From the NCBI GenBank assembly GCA_038184435.1, contig CP116227.1:2695501-2759500 (forward strand): a DNA stretch of 64,000 nt, written 5' to 3'. The stretch is from Nocardioides alkalitolerans (GTDB lineage Bacteria > Actinomycetota > Actinomycetes > Propionibacteriales > Nocardioidaceae). Under the pieces are notes generated by a model that saw nothing but the letters and a program-made list of their open reading frames with translations, searched no databases and was not told the DNA's origin. Shown piece after piece: positions 1 through 11,158 of this stretch. Positions within the stretch are counted from its first letter, which is position 1; each line of letters starts with the position of its first letter. The position numbers and the translations under genes are program-made.

Positions 1-358
1 GCTGCCGCGGGTCGTGGGGGGCGTCGGCGGTGACGGAGCGCGCGAGCTGGGCGCGGAGCGCGAGGGCGCCGTAGTCCTCCGTCTGCGACAGGATCGCGTC
101 GGTCAGGGCCCGCACGTCCTCGTCGAGGGCGCGGGTCTCCCACGTGGGCTCGCCGGCGTCGAGGTGGAGCTCGCTGCCGGACACCCCGCCCCGGGCGCGC
201 GCGGCCAGGTCGCCGAGGCGGTCGCGGACGGCCTCGGCGGGGACGGCGCGGCGCGCGACCTCCCACCCGGCCCAGGCGAGGCCGCCGAGGACGGAGGCGG
301 CGGCGCCGCGGCGTACCAGTCGCAGTGCCTCGCGCCGGGCTCGCGAATCGGGATCCAT
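1..358 (-). CDS. Small protein of unknown function, 3' end outside window
   Basis: I read an uninterrupted minus-strand frame from an ATG at 358 to the window edge, 119 codons with no stop. The start is Arg-rich (MDPDSRARREALRLVRRG) and is followed by a short Ala/Gly/Trp-rich stretch (about residues 19-33) that could be a weak membrane segment. The visible remainder is acidic and helical. It is divergent from dapD, with 63 bases between the two starts. I do not recognise the family; the carboxyl end is missing. Codon use is the normal GC3-rich pattern of the neighbours. Confidence 0.6.
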   Translation of the reverse strand, partial: MDPDSRARREALRLVRRGAAASVLGGLAWAGWEVARRAVPAEAVRDRLGDLAARARGGVSGSELHLDAGEPTWETRALDEDVRALTDAILSQTEDYGALALRAQLARSVTADAPHDPRQ

Positions 359-421
359 GGACCCAGACGGTAGCCGGACTCTCCTCGGAGCTGTCGGCGG
401 CGGTCCGTAGCATGGTGCGAC

Positions 422-1438
422 GTGACCACCACCGACGCCGCCGCCCTGCCCGACGACGCCGCACGCCCGGCCCCGACCGCCGCCCCCACCGCCGCCTGGG
501 GCGTCGGCCTCGCCACGGTCGCCGCCGACGGCACCGTGCTCGACGTCTGGTTCCCCGCCCCGGCGCTCGGGCCCGCCCCCCACGCCGACGCCGCCGACGA
601 GCTGGCGGGCGTCGAGCTCGACGCGCTGGCCGGTGTCGACGAGCTGCGCGGGGTGACGCGCGAGGTCCGCCGGGTCGAGATCGACGACCTGCAGGCCGCG
701 CCGACGTCGACGGAGGAGGTCTGGCTGCGCCTCCACCTGCTCTCGGCGCGCCTCGTGACGCCCCACAGCATCTCCCTCGACGGCCAGTTCGGCCTGCTCG
801 CCAACGTGGTGTGGACGTCGGCCGGCCCCTGCGCGGTCGAGGGCTTCGAGCTCACCCGGGCGCGGCTGCGGGCCGCGGGCCAGCACGTCAGCGTGTACGG
901 GGTCGACAAGTTCCCCCGGATGACGGACTACGTGCTGCCCACCGGCGTCCGCATCGCCGACGCCGACCGCGTGCGCCTCGGCGCCCACCTCGCGCCGGGC
1001 ACGACGGTCATGCACGAGGGCTTCGTCAACTTCAACGCCGGCACCCTCGGCGCCTCGATGGTCGAGGGTCGCATCTCGGCGGGCGTCGTCGTCGGCGACG
1101 GCTCCGACATCGGCGGCAGCGCGTCGATCATGGGCACGCTGTCGGGCGGCGGCAAGCAGGTCATCTCCATCGGCCGCCGCTGCCTCCTGGGCGCCAACGC
1201 CGGCATCGGCATCTCGCTCGGCGACGACTGCGTCGTCGAGGCCGGCACCTACGTGACGGCCGGCGCCAAGGTGGTCGTCACCGAGCCGGGCGCCGAGCCC
1301 CGCACCGTCAAGGCGGCCGAGCTCTCGGGCGCCTCCAACGTGCTGTTCCGGCGCAACTCCGTGTCGGGTGCGCTCGAGGCCGTGCCGTGGAAGAGCGAGG
1401 GCGTCACGCTCAACGCCGCGCTCCACGCCAACGACTGA
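422..1438 (+). CDS. dapD: 2,3,4,5-tetrahydropyridine-2,6-dicarboxylate N-succinyltransferase
   Basis: DapD transfers succinate from succinyl-CoA to tetrahydrodipicolinate in the succinylase branch of lysine and meso-diaminopimelate synthesis, in the cytoplasm. The 338-residue length and the sequence fit the long actinobacterial DapD. An N-terminal domain is followed by a left-handed beta-helix with hexapeptide-like turns at about residues 170-290 (for example GTTVMHEGFVNFNAGTLG and GGSASIMGTLSGGGKQ). The GTG at 422 gives the expected N-terminus. No other lysine gene lies next to it here, and the downstream gene starts 31 bases after the stop. Confidence 0.95.
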   Translation: MTTTDAAALPDDAARPAPTAAPTAAWGVGLATVAADGTVLDVWFPAPALGPAPHADAADELAGVELDALAGVDELRGVTREVRRVEIDDLQAAPTSTEEVWLRLHLLSARLVTPHSISLDGQFGLLANVVWTSAGPCAVEGFELTRARLRAAGQHVSVYGVDKFPRMTDYVLPTGVRIADADRVRLGAHLAPGTTVMHEGFVNFNAGTLGASMVEGRISAGVVVGDGSDIGGSASIMGTLSGGGKQVISIGRRCLLGANAGIGISLGDDCVVEAGTYVTAGAKVVVTEPGAEPRTVKAAELSGASNVLFRRNSVSGALEAVPWKSEGVTLNAALHAND

Positions 1439-1469
1439 CCGACGGCGTGCGCGCGAGGGGGGCCGGGCC

Positions 1470-2444
1470 ATGAGGTCGCGCCTGCTCGTCGGCCTCGTGG
1501 TCGCGGCGCTCGTCGGTGGCGTCGTCGTGCTGGCCGGTCGGTGGGTCTACCGCAGCGTCGAGGGCTTCCTGCCGCCGCCCGAGGGCTGCGTGGCCGAGGT
1601 GGACGGCGCCCGGGTCGAGCTCAACCGGGAGCAGGCCGAGAACGCGGCGCTGATCGTGGCGACGTCCGTGCGCCGTGGGCTGCCGGCGCGCGCGGCGACG
1701 ATCGCCCTCGCCACGGCGTACCAGGAGTCCCGGATCGAGAACATCGCCTACGGCGACCGCGACTCCGTCGGGCTCTTTCAGCAGCGCCCCTCGCAGGGGT
1801 GGGGCACGCGGGAGCAGATCCTCGATCCCTCGTACTCCATCGGCAAGTTCTACGACGGCCTCGTCGAGGTGCCGGGGTACGCCGAGCTGCCGGTCACCGA
1901 GGCCGCGCAGGCCGTGCAGCGCTCGGCCTTCCCCGAGGCCTACGCCGACCACGAGGCCGACGCCCGCGTGCTGGCCTCCGCCCTGACGGGGTGGTCGCAG
2001 GCGGCGTTCACCTGCACGTGGGACGCCGACGTGCGCACCGAGGCCTCCGACGAGCTGGACGAGGCGGGCCTGACCCCGCGGGCCGCGACGGTCCTCGCGG
2101 AGCTGGAGGCGGCGTACGGCGACCTGCCGGTCGGCGGCTTCGCGCCCGGCGGTGTCGACTCCGGGCACTCGGAGGGGTCGGCCCACTACGAGGGCCGCGC
2201 CGTCGACGTGTTCACCCGCCCGGTGACGGAGGAGTCGCAGCGGTTCGGCTGGTCGATGGCGCACTACCTGGTGGCGCACGCCGAGCGGCTCGACGTGGCC
2301 ACGGTGATCTACGACGGGAAGATCTGGACCGCGCGGCGCTCCGCCCAGGGCTGGCGCGACTACGACATCGACACCGGCGACGTCGACGCGGAGACCGCGG
2401 CGATCCTCGAGCACCGCGACCACGTGCACGTCGACGTCTTCTAG
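1470..2444 (+). CDS. Membrane-anchored wall-enzyme candidate: lysozyme-like plus M15 peptidase-like domains
   Basis: This 324-residue protein begins with a basic residue and a hydrophobic segment (about 5-24) that acts as a signal anchor. Residues about 75-125 carry a transglycosylase-like pattern: TAYQESRIENIAYG, with a possible catalytic Glu86, then GLFQQRPSQGWG. The C-terminal part has SAHYEGRAVDVF (His239, Asp246) and ends HVHVDVF (His318, His320), which matches the SxHxxGxAxD...HxH zinc-site pattern of M15 D-Ala-D-Ala/LD-peptidases. Homologues are often labelled heavy metal transporter without basis. I infer an exported peptidoglycan-acting enzyme. The ATG at 1470 is the first start that places the anchor at the N-terminus. 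Confidence 0.7.
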   Translation: MRSRLLVGLVVAALVGGVVVLAGRWVYRSVEGFLPPPEGCVAEVDGARVELNREQAENAALIVATSVRRGLPARAATIALATAYQESRIENIAYGDRDSVGLFQQRPSQGWGTREQILDPSYSIGKFYDGLVEVPGYAELPVTEAAQAVQRSAFPEAYADHEADARVLASALTGWSQAAFTCTWDADVRTEASDELDEAGLTPRAATVLAELEAAYGDLPVGGFAPGGVDSGHSEGSAHYEGRAVDVFTRPVTEESQRFGWSMAHYLVAHAERLDVATVIYDGKIWTARRSAQGWRDYDIDTGDVDAETAAILEHRDHVHVDVF

Positions 2445-2566
2445 CACCGCTGGGGACCAGACCTCCGCAAGACTGGCTCAAGTGCTGGGATCGAGCGCCC
2501 TGACCTGCGCAGACTGGTCTCACGCGGGGCCGGCTCGGACGCCCCCACCACACCGGGAGCACACAC

Positions 2567-4015
2567 ATGGTGGCCATGGCGCGCGTCGGGGCCGACGGCC
2601 TCGTCGCGCCGACCCTGCACGCCGGCATCGTCGAGGCGATGCCGGACGCCGTCGTCGTGGCCGACCCGGAGGGCCGCATCGTGCTCACCAACCCGCGCGC
2701 CGCCGAGGTGTTCGGCTGGAGCGAGGACGAGCTCGTGGGCCGCCCCATCGAGATCCTGATGCCGCCGCGCTACCGCGCCCGGCACCCGCGACTGCGCAAG
2801 GGGTACGCCGGCCTGCGGATGAACCTGCTCGAGCTGCGGGGCTACCGCAAGGACGGCACCGAGTTCCCCGCCGAGATCTCGCTCGCCACCATCGTCGAGG
2901 GCGCGAGCACGTGGGTGTGCGCGACGGTCCGCGACATCACCGAGCGCAAGCGCTCCGAGGAGCGCTTCCGCCAGCTCGTGGACGCCGCGCCCGACCCGCT
3001 CGTCATCACGGACGCCGCCGGCACGATCGTGCTGGCGAGCGAGCAGGCCCAGGCCGTGTTCGGCTACACCGGCGACGAGCTCGTCGGCGAGCCCATCGAG
3101 GTGCTGGTGCCGACCCGCTACCACGAGACCCACCGCCGGATGCGCCAGCGGTTCGCGGCCAACCCGCGGTTCCGGCCCATGGGCTCCGGCCAGGAGCTCT
3201 ACGCCCGCCACCGGGACGGCTCGGAGATCCCCGTGTCCATCTCGCTGGCCCCGCTCGTCACCGAGGACGAGGTGCTGCTCTCGGCCTCCATCCGCGACCT
3301 CACCGAGCGCAACCGCGTGCAGACGCAGGTCGACCAGGTGCGCGAGGACCTCGTCGCGACGGTGTCGCACGAGATGCGCACGCCCCTGACCTCGATCATC
3401 GGCTACCTCGAGCTCGTGCTGGACAGCACCGAGCCGCTGCCCCCGGCCGCGCGGAGCATGCTCGAGGTGGTGCACCAGAACGCCTACCGCGAGCTCGGGC
3501 TCGTCAACGACCTGCTGACCGTCGCGTCCGTGGGCTCGGAGGGCCCGTCGGCGAGCACCGTGGACATGGCGGAGGTCGTCGCGGCGGCGGTCGCCCAGGC
3601 CCGGGTGCTGGCGCAGGACCGCGGTGTCGACCTGCAGGTCGACGCGGACCCGGGCGCGCGGCCGGTGAGCGGTCGGGCGCACCGCCTGCGCCAGGTCGTC
3701 GACAACCTCGTCTCCAACGCCCTGAAGTTCACGCCCGCCGGCGGGAGCGTGCGCGTGACGTGCAGCGACCTCGACGGACGCACCACGGTGACCGTCGAGG
3801 ACACCGGCACCGGCATCGAGCCCGACGAGCTGCCGATGGTCTTCGAGCGGCTCTACCGCACCCGCGCGGCCGTCGACGCGTGCACCCCCGGCGTCGGCAT
3901 CGGGCTCTCCCTCGTCCGCAGCATCACCCAGGGGCACGGCGGCACCGTCGAGGTGCGCAGCACGCCGGGCACCGGCACCACGGTGCGGGTGCGGCTCCCG
4001 TACGCCGCGGCCTGA
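2567..4015 (+). CDS. Cytoplasmic PAS-PAS sensor histidine kinase
   Basis: This 482-residue kinase has two tandem PAS domains (about 15-125 and 135-250), each ending in the typical DITER/DLTER linker. A HisKA domain follows with the H-box VSHEMRTPLTS (phospho-acceptor His268). The HATPase domain has N-box NLVSNALKF, G1 DTGTGI, F-box VFERLYR and G2 GVGIGLSLV. No membrane segment is visible, so it should sense a soluble signal. No response regulator gene is adjacent: the next gene is a convergent FHA protein, so it is an orphan here. ATG codons at 2567 and 2576 are both possible starts. Confidence 0.9.
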   Translation: MVAMARVGADGLVAPTLHAGIVEAMPDAVVVADPEGRIVLTNPRAAEVFGWSEDELVGRPIEILMPPRYRARHPRLRKGYAGLRMNLLELRGYRKDGTEFPAEISLATIVEGASTWVCATVRDITERKRSEERFRQLVDAAPDPLVITDAAGTIVLASEQAQAVFGYTGDELVGEPIEVLVPTRYHETHRRMRQRFAANPRFRPMGSGQELYARHRDGSEIPVSISLAPLVTEDEVLLSASIRDLTERNRVQTQVDQVREDLVATVSHEMRTPLTSIIGYLELVLDSTEPLPPAARSMLEVVHQNAYRELGLVNDLLTVASVGSEGPSASTVDMAEVVAAAVAQARVLAQDRGVDLQVDADPGARPVSGRAHRLRQVVDNLVSNALKFTPAGGSVRVTCSDLDGRTTVTVEDTGTGIEPDELPMVFERLYRTRAAVDACTPGVGIGLSLVRSITQGHGGTVEVRSTPGTGTTVRVRLPYAAA

Positions 4016-4042
4016 GGGCCGGACCCCGGCTCGGGCCCCGGC

Positions 4043-4837
4043 TCAGGCGGCGGCCGTCGGCGAGCCGACGTGGCTCGCCTCGATGGCGCGCAGCGCCAGG
4101 AGCACGACACCGCCAGCGCCACCGACCAGCACGGTCGACCCCTCCCGCACGGGCGCGGCGCCCTGCACGAGCACACCGTCGACAGTCGTGCCGTTGGTGC
4201 TGCCCAGGTCGCCGATCCACCAGCCGCCGCGCGCCTTGTAGAGCACCGCGTGCTGGCGCGAGACCCGCGCGTCCGAGAGCCGCACCCGGCACCCCCGCGA
4301 GCGCCCCAGGACCGCCCCGGACGGCACGCGGAAGAGCAGGCCCGAGGTCGACACCAGGGCGATCTCGTCACCGGCGAGCACCCCCCGCGCGGATCCGGCC
4401 GCCGACGGCGTCGCGACCGGTGCCGCGCGCGGGTCCCGGCGCGGGCCGGGGACCGGCGGGGGTCCGGGACGGGGCGTCGGCCGCGCCGCGCGCAGCGCCG
4501 ACGGCGCCGGGGCGGGGGTCGCGACCGGAGCGGTCACCGGGCGCACCGGCAGCGGACGCACCGAGGTCGGCATCGGCCGGGTACGACGCGGGCCGGGATC
4601 CGCGTCGACGGGGCTGTCCGTGGGGCTGACGGTGGGGCTGACCGTGGCACTGCTCGTCGGCACGACGGCAGCGGCCGACGGTCGCAGCGGGAGCGGCACC
4701 GTCGCCTCGTGGTCCGGGCGGGGCCCGGCGACGCCCTCCCGGGCCTCCTGACGACGCAGCAGGGCCACGAGCACCCCCAGCCCCGAGCAGACACCGACGG
4801 TCGCTCCCACGACCGTTGCGATCACCACGACCCACAT
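4043..4837 (-). CDS. FHA-domain membrane protein
   Basis: The 264-residue protein starts with one hydrophobic segment (about residues 2-25). A long Pro/Ala/Arg-rich linker (about 40-155) follows, then a C-terminal forkhead-associated domain. The FHA core residues are visible: LGRSRGCRVRL, SRQHAVLY and DLGSTNGTTVDG. FHA domains bind phosphothreonine peptides, so the protein probably docks a Ser/Thr-kinase target at the membrane. It is divergent from disA and convergent with the histidine kinase. No kinase or phosphatase gene is nearby to suggest the partner. Confidence 0.88.
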   Translation of the reverse strand: MWVVVIATVVGATVGVCSGLGVLVALLRRQEAREGVAGPRPDHEATVPLPLRPSAAAVVPTSSATVSPTVSPTDSPVDADPGPRRTRPMPTSVRPLPVRPVTAPVATPAPAPSALRAARPTPRPGPPPVPGPRRDPRAAPVATPSAAGSARGVLAGDEIALVSTSGLLFRVPSGAVLGRSRGCRVRLSDARVSRQHAVLYKARGGWWIGDLGSTNGTTVDGVLVQGAAPVREGSTVLVGGAGGVVLLALRAIEASHVGSPTAAA

Positions 4838-5024
4838 GCTGCGCCCCCTCTGCTCCGTCTCAGGGTTCCCAGTCAGCCACGTCGGCGGCCGGAAGTCACC
4901 TGGTTCGGCGAATTCTCAGGACGTGAAGTGGCCGCTGGTCGGACGGCGCGCTACCAAAGGAGGGGTGGCGGCGAGGCCCCATCTCCTAGACTCTGGCGCG
5001 CTGGTGACCGAGGACGGGAGCGAC

Positions 5025-6110
5025 GTGGCAGGGATCGAACGCGGCGACGACATGCTGCGCATGCGGGAGGTGCTCGCGCTGACGGCGCCGGGCACCGCGC
5101 TGCGCGACGGTCTCGAACGCATCCTCCGCGGGCGCACCGGCGCCCTCATCGTGCTCGGCCGGGACGCGCTCGTGGAGTCCATCTCCACCGGCGGCTTCGA
5201 GCTCGACGTCCCGTTCACCGCCACCGGCCTGCGCGAGCTGGCGAAGATGGACGGCGGCATCATCGTCGACAGCGGCCTGACGAAGATCCACCGCGCGGCC
5301 GTGCACCTCATGCCCGACCACACCATCCCCTCGTTCGAGACGGGCACGCGGCACCGCACCGCCGACCGGGTGGCCCGCCAGACCGGGTTCCCCGTGATCT
5401 CGGTGTCCCAGTCGATGCAGATCATCGCGGCGTACGTCGGCGAGAGCCGGCACGTGCTCGAGGACTCCGGCCAGATCCTCTCCCGCGCCAACCAGGCGAT
5501 CGCGACGCTGGAGCGCTACAAGCTGCGGCTCGACGAGGTCGCGACCACGCTGTCCGCGCTCGAGATCGAGGACCTGGTGACCGTCCGCGACGTCGCGGTC
5601 GTGGCGCAGCGCATGGAGATGGTCACGCGGATCGCGCGGGAGATCGAGGACTACGTGCTCGAGCTCGGCACCGACGGCCGCCTGCTGTCGCTGCAGCTCG
5701 AGGAGCTCGTCTCCGGCGTCGACGCCGAGCGCGAGCTCGTCGTGCGCGACTACCTGCCGTCGGGCCGCCGCTCCCCCACCCCGGAGAAGCTCCTCGAGCG
5801 GCTCGAGACGCTGTCGGCGACCGAGCTGGTGGACCCGGCGTCGGTCGCCAAGGCGCTGGGCCTGGGCACGAGCGAGCACCTCGACGGCGCCGTCGCGCCC
5901 CGGGGCTACCGGCTCCTCGCCAAGGTGCCGCGGCTGCCCGGCGCGGTCGTCGACCGCCTCATCGAGCACTTCGGCACCCTGCAGAAGCTGCTGTCCGCCG
6001 GCATCGACGACCTGCAGGCCGTCGAGGGCGTCGGCGAGCTCCGCGCCCGCAACGTGCGCGAGGGCCTCTCCCGCCTCGCGGAGTCGAGCATCCTCGAGCG
6101 GTACGTCTGA
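5025..6110 (+). CDS. disA: Diadenylate cyclase DisA (c-di-AMP synthase, DNA integrity scanning)
   Basis: DisA condenses two ATP into cyclic di-AMP and scans DNA for branched structures. The 361-residue protein has an N-terminal DAC domain with DGGIIVDSG (Asp76) and the RHRT motif (109-112) that binds ATP. A helical spine follows, then C-terminal helix-hairpin-helix DNA binding (LQAVEGVGELRARNVREGL). I chose the GTG at 5025, preceded by GGGAG, because it gives the normal family length; a GTG at 5004 is also in frame. radA, its usual neighbour in many bacteria, is absent from the window. Order disA, a minus-strand membrane protein, then mutY matches Mycobacterium. Confidence 0.95.
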   Translation: MAGIERGDDMLRMREVLALTAPGTALRDGLERILRGRTGALIVLGRDALVESISTGGFELDVPFTATGLRELAKMDGGIIVDSGLTKIHRAAVHLMPDHTIPSFETGTRHRTADRVARQTGFPVISVSQSMQIIAAYVGESRHVLEDSGQILSRANQAIATLERYKLRLDEVATTLSALEIEDLVTVRDVAVVAQRMEMVTRIAREIEDYVLELGTDGRLLSLQLEELVSGVDAERELVVRDYLPSGRRSPTPEKLLERLETLSATELVDPASVAKALGLGTSEHLDGAVAPRGYRLLAKVPRLPGAVVDRLIEHFGTLQKLLSAGIDDLQAVEGVGELRARNVREGLSRLAESSILERYV

Positions 6111-6130
6111 GCGACGGCCGCCGGCCCGCG

Positions 6131-6880
6131 TCAGTCCGTCGGGGCCGACGTGGCGGCGGGCGGCGTCGTCCCCGTCGTACCGGTCGGCGGAGCCGTGGGG
6201 TCGACCGTCGGCGTGATGGTGCGCTCGATGACCTCGGGCTGGGGCGTCTCGAGCTCGAACTGCACGTCGGTGGGCTCGCCCGCGAGCGCCGCCGACTCGA
6301 CGTGGTAGGCGCCCGGCAGCGACCACTGCTCCAGCTCGCAGCCCGGACCCGAGCGCCAGGCCGGCCACTCCAGCTCCGCCGCCGCCTCCGCGTCGGTCCG
6401 CAGCACGAGCTCCTGCTCGGGCAGGGCGTCCGGGCAGTGCTGGGTCGACCAGATGTCGTCGCTGCCGCTGGTGATCTTGACGACCGTGGTCGTCGGCGAG
6501 GCCGTCCAGTAGCAGGCCGGCGTCTCCTTGCTCGAGAAGAGCAGCGTGACCGCGACGGGCTGCCCGGCCACCGCCCGCTCGACCTTGGCGCGCACGGCCA
6601 CGTCGTCCGCCGCGCAGCGGCCCTCGGGGCTGGCCGGCGGGGGCGGCGCCTCGGTCGTCGTGGTGGGCGACGGCGCCGGTGGGGTCGAGGGCGGCTGCTC
6701 CGTGGTGGTGCTCGCGTCGCTCGACGCCGCGCGGGCCTCGTCGTCGTCGCCGTCGGAGCCCGCGCCCAGGAGGCGACCGACGAGCACCACGAGGAGGGCG
6801 GCCACCGCCGCCAGCACGATCCGACGCCGCCAGTAGACACGGGGCGACAGAGGCCCACGGGGGCGGGACACGGCAGACAC
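6131..6880 (-). CDS. Exported or anchored protein of unknown function with Thr/Pro linker
   Basis: About 249 residues: a basic N-terminus, one membrane segment (roughly residues 20-40), a low-complexity Asp/Ser/Thr/Pro linker (about 45-85), and an extracytoplasmic domain with three cysteines and several Trp. The end is again Thr/Pro-rich. Between disA and mutY M. tuberculosis also has a membrane protein gene on the opposite strand (Rv3587c), and I infer this is the counterpart. The start is uncertain: in-frame GTGs lie at 6889, 6880 and 6871. No catalytic motif was recognised. Confidence 0.7.
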   Translation of the reverse strand: MSAVSRPRGPLSPRVYWRRRIVLAAVAALLVVLVGRLLGAGSDGDDDEARAASSDASTTTEQPPSTPPAPSPTTTTEAPPPPASPEGRCAADDVAVRAKVERAVAGQPVAVTLLFSSKETPACYWTASPTTTVVKITSGSDDIWSTQHCPDALPEQELVLRTDAEAAAELEWPAWRSGPGCELEQWSLPGAYHVESAALAGEPTDVQFELETPQPEVIERTITPTVDPTAPPTGTTGTTPPAATSAPTD

Positions 6881-6942
6881 GCATCCCACGCTAGCCACCG
6901 CGCCGGGCAGCCCGTCGCAGGCGCACCGTAGTCTCCACCGAC

Positions 6943-7845
6943 GTGCGCGCCACACCGGAGATCCCCGCCGTCGACGACGTGCCCGGGCTGCACGACGCCG
7001 TCCTCGGCTGGTACGACGAGCACGCCCGCGACCTGCCCTGGCGCGGCGTCGGGGCGAGCCCGTGGTCGGTCATGGTCTCGGAGTTCATGCTCCAGCAGAC
7101 ACCGGTCGCCCGGGTGCTGCCGGTGCACGCCGCGTGGATGGAGACGTGGCCGACGCCGGCCGACCTGGCCGCGGCCAGCACCGGAGAGGCCGTGCGCGCC
7201 TGGGGACGGCTCGGCTACCCGCGACGCGCCCTGCGCCTCCACGCCGCGGCGACGGCGATCGTGGCGGAGCACGGGGGCGAGGTGCCCCGCTCCTACACCG
7301 ACCTCCTGGCCCTCCCCGGCGTCGGCGACTACACGGCGGCGGCCATCGCGTCGTTCGCCTACGGGCAGCGCCACGTCGTGCTCGACACGAACGTACGGCG
7401 CGTGATCGCCCGCGTCGCCGCCGGCCAGGAGCTCCCGCCGCGCTCGGTCACGACGGCCGAGCGCGCGCTGGCCGCCTCCCTGCTGCCCGACGCCCCCGCC
7501 GACGCCGCGACCTGGAACGTGGGCCTCATGGAGCTCGGCGCCCTCGTCTGTTCCGCGGCCTCCCCCGCCTGCGAGCGCTGCCCCGTGCTCGACCGGTGCG
7601 CGTGGGTGGCGGCGGGCCGCCCCGCCTACGAAGGCCCCGCGCGGGTGGCCCAGACCTACGCCGGCACCGACCGGCAGTGCCGCGGACGCCTCCTGGCCGT
7701 CGTGCGCGACGCCGAGGGGCCGGTCGCCTTGTCGACATTGGAGGCCGCGTGGGCGATCCCGGAGCAGCGCGACCGGTGCCTCGCCAGCCTCGTCGAGGAC
7801 GGCCTGGTCGCGCGGGTCGGCCCCGCGTCGTACGCCCTCCCCTGA
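6943..7845 (+). CDS. mutY: A/G-specific adenine DNA glycosylase MutY
   Basis: MutY removes adenine paired with 8-oxoguanine or guanine, preventing G:C to T:A changes. The 300-residue protein has the MQQT-like helix (FMLQQTPVARV), the helix-hairpin-helix LPGVGDYTAAAIASFAYG, the catalytic Asp in LDTNVRRV, and the iron-sulfur ligands Cys203, Cys210, Cys213 and Cys219 (C-x6-C-x2-C-x5-C). The C-terminal recognition domain is short, as in mycobacterial MutY (about 300 residues). It starts with GTG at 6943, 62 bases from the divergent neighbour. Confidence 0.95.
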   Translation: MRATPEIPAVDDVPGLHDAVLGWYDEHARDLPWRGVGASPWSVMVSEFMLQQTPVARVLPVHAAWMETWPTPADLAAASTGEAVRAWGRLGYPRRALRLHAAATAIVAEHGGEVPRSYTDLLALPGVGDYTAAAIASFAYGQRHVVLDTNVRRVIARVAAGQELPPRSVTTAERALAASLLPDAPADAATWNVGLMELGALVCSAASPACERCPVLDRCAWVAAGRPAYEGPARVAQTYAGTDRQCRGRLLAVVRDAEGPVALSTLEAAWAIPEQRDRCLASLVEDGLVARVGPASYALP

Positions 7846-7858
7846 CCGGCGGTCCCCT

Positions 7859-7998
7859 CCTCGCGGACGTCATGCGGGGCGGTGCCTCCGGCCACCGGTC
7901 CGCATGACGTCCGGCGGGTCCAGCGCTCGACCCCTCGCGGACGTCATGCGGGGCGGTGCCCCCGGCCACCGGTCCGCATGACGTCCGGCGGGTCCAGG
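7859..7998. repeat. Two tandem copies (74-bp period) of a palindromic intergenic element
   Basis: Bases 7859-7924 and 7933-7998 are the same 66-bp sequence with a single difference, offset by 74. Each copy holds a 13-bp perfect inverted repeat, GGACGTCATGCGG and CCGCATGACGTCC (7865-7877 with 7900-7912, and 7939-7951 with 7974-7986), separated by a 22-base GC-rich loop. A third, diverged copy lies at 17498-17539 with the same arm core and the same arm spacing. The pair fills the gap between convergent mutY and clpC. Confidence 0.85.
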
Positions 7999-8015
7999 GC
8001 CCTCGAACGACGGAC

Positions 8016-8042
8016 GGCCCGCACGCGGGTCGCGTGCGGGCC
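8016..8042 (-). terminator. Hairpin terminator after clpC
   Basis: A perfect 12-bp stem (GGCCCGCACGCG and its complement) with a 3-base loop lies 22-48 bases beyond the clpC stop, between clpC and convergent mutY. No T tract follows, as is usual in high-GC actinobacteria. Confidence 0.6.
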
Positions 8043-8063
8043 GGCCGGTCGTTCAGGAGCGGG

Positions 8064-10634
<2,571 letters not shown>

Positions 10635-10762
10635 GTGCGCCTCGATCCTTCTCATTTCGCGGCGCCCGGGGCGCCGCAAGGTGGGCCGGCCAACCGCTCT
10701 CCTGGTTCGCCGTACACCGCAGATCAACTGTTGACCCAGCCTACGTGTTCCCCCCGACGACT

Positions 10763-10799
10763 CCACGGGGGTCTGCTCAGAGCGAACAGACCCCCGTGG
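10763..10799 (-). terminator. Hairpin terminator between lsr2 and clpC
   Basis: A perfect 13-bp stem, CCACGGGGGTCTG (10763-10775) with CAGACCCCCGTGG (10787-10799), and an 11-base loop. It sits just beyond the lsr2 stop and upstream of clpC, so it should separate the two transcripts. Confidence 0.7.
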
Positions 10800-10819
10800 G
10801 CACCGTCAGGTGCGCGCGC

Positions 10820-11158
10820 TCAGTGCGCCGCGTCGTACGCCTCGCGGATCTCGGAGGAGACGCGACCGCGGTCGGGCACGTCCCACCCGTTCTCGCGCGC
10901 CCACTCGCGGATCTCCTTGGTGCTGGGGCCGTCCGTCGTGGCCGCCGCGGTGGAGCGCGACGACGAGCGCTGGCGGCGCTGGCCGCCGGCGCGGCGCGCG
11001 TGGCCGACGTACGGCGCGACCGCGTCCCGCAGCGCAGCGGCGTGCTCGTCGTTGAGGTCGATCTCGTAGGTGACGCCGTCGAGACCGAAGGTGACCGTCT
11101 CGGTTGCCTCGGAACCGTCGATGTCGTCGACGAGGACGATGTGGACCTTCTGTGCCAT
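10820..11158 (-). CDS. lsr2: Nucleoid-associated protein Lsr2
   Basis: Lsr2 is the actinobacterial H-NS analogue that bridges DNA and silences AT-rich, often acquired, genes. The 112-residue protein starts MAQKVHIVLVDDIDGSEA (dimerisation beta-hairpin) and ends with the DNA-binding part. In that part the family's AT-hook-like RGR lies in WDVPDRGRVSSEIREAY. The linker is Arg/Ser-rich (QRRQRSSSRS). The 5' flank (11161-11340) is unusually AT-rich for this window, which suits autoregulation. Confidence 0.97.
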   Translation of the reverse strand: MAQKVHIVLVDDIDGSEATETVTFGLDGVTYEIDLNDEHAAALRDAVAPYVGHARRAGGQRRQRSSSRSTAAATTDGPSTKEIREWARENGWDVPDRGRVSSEIREAYDAAH

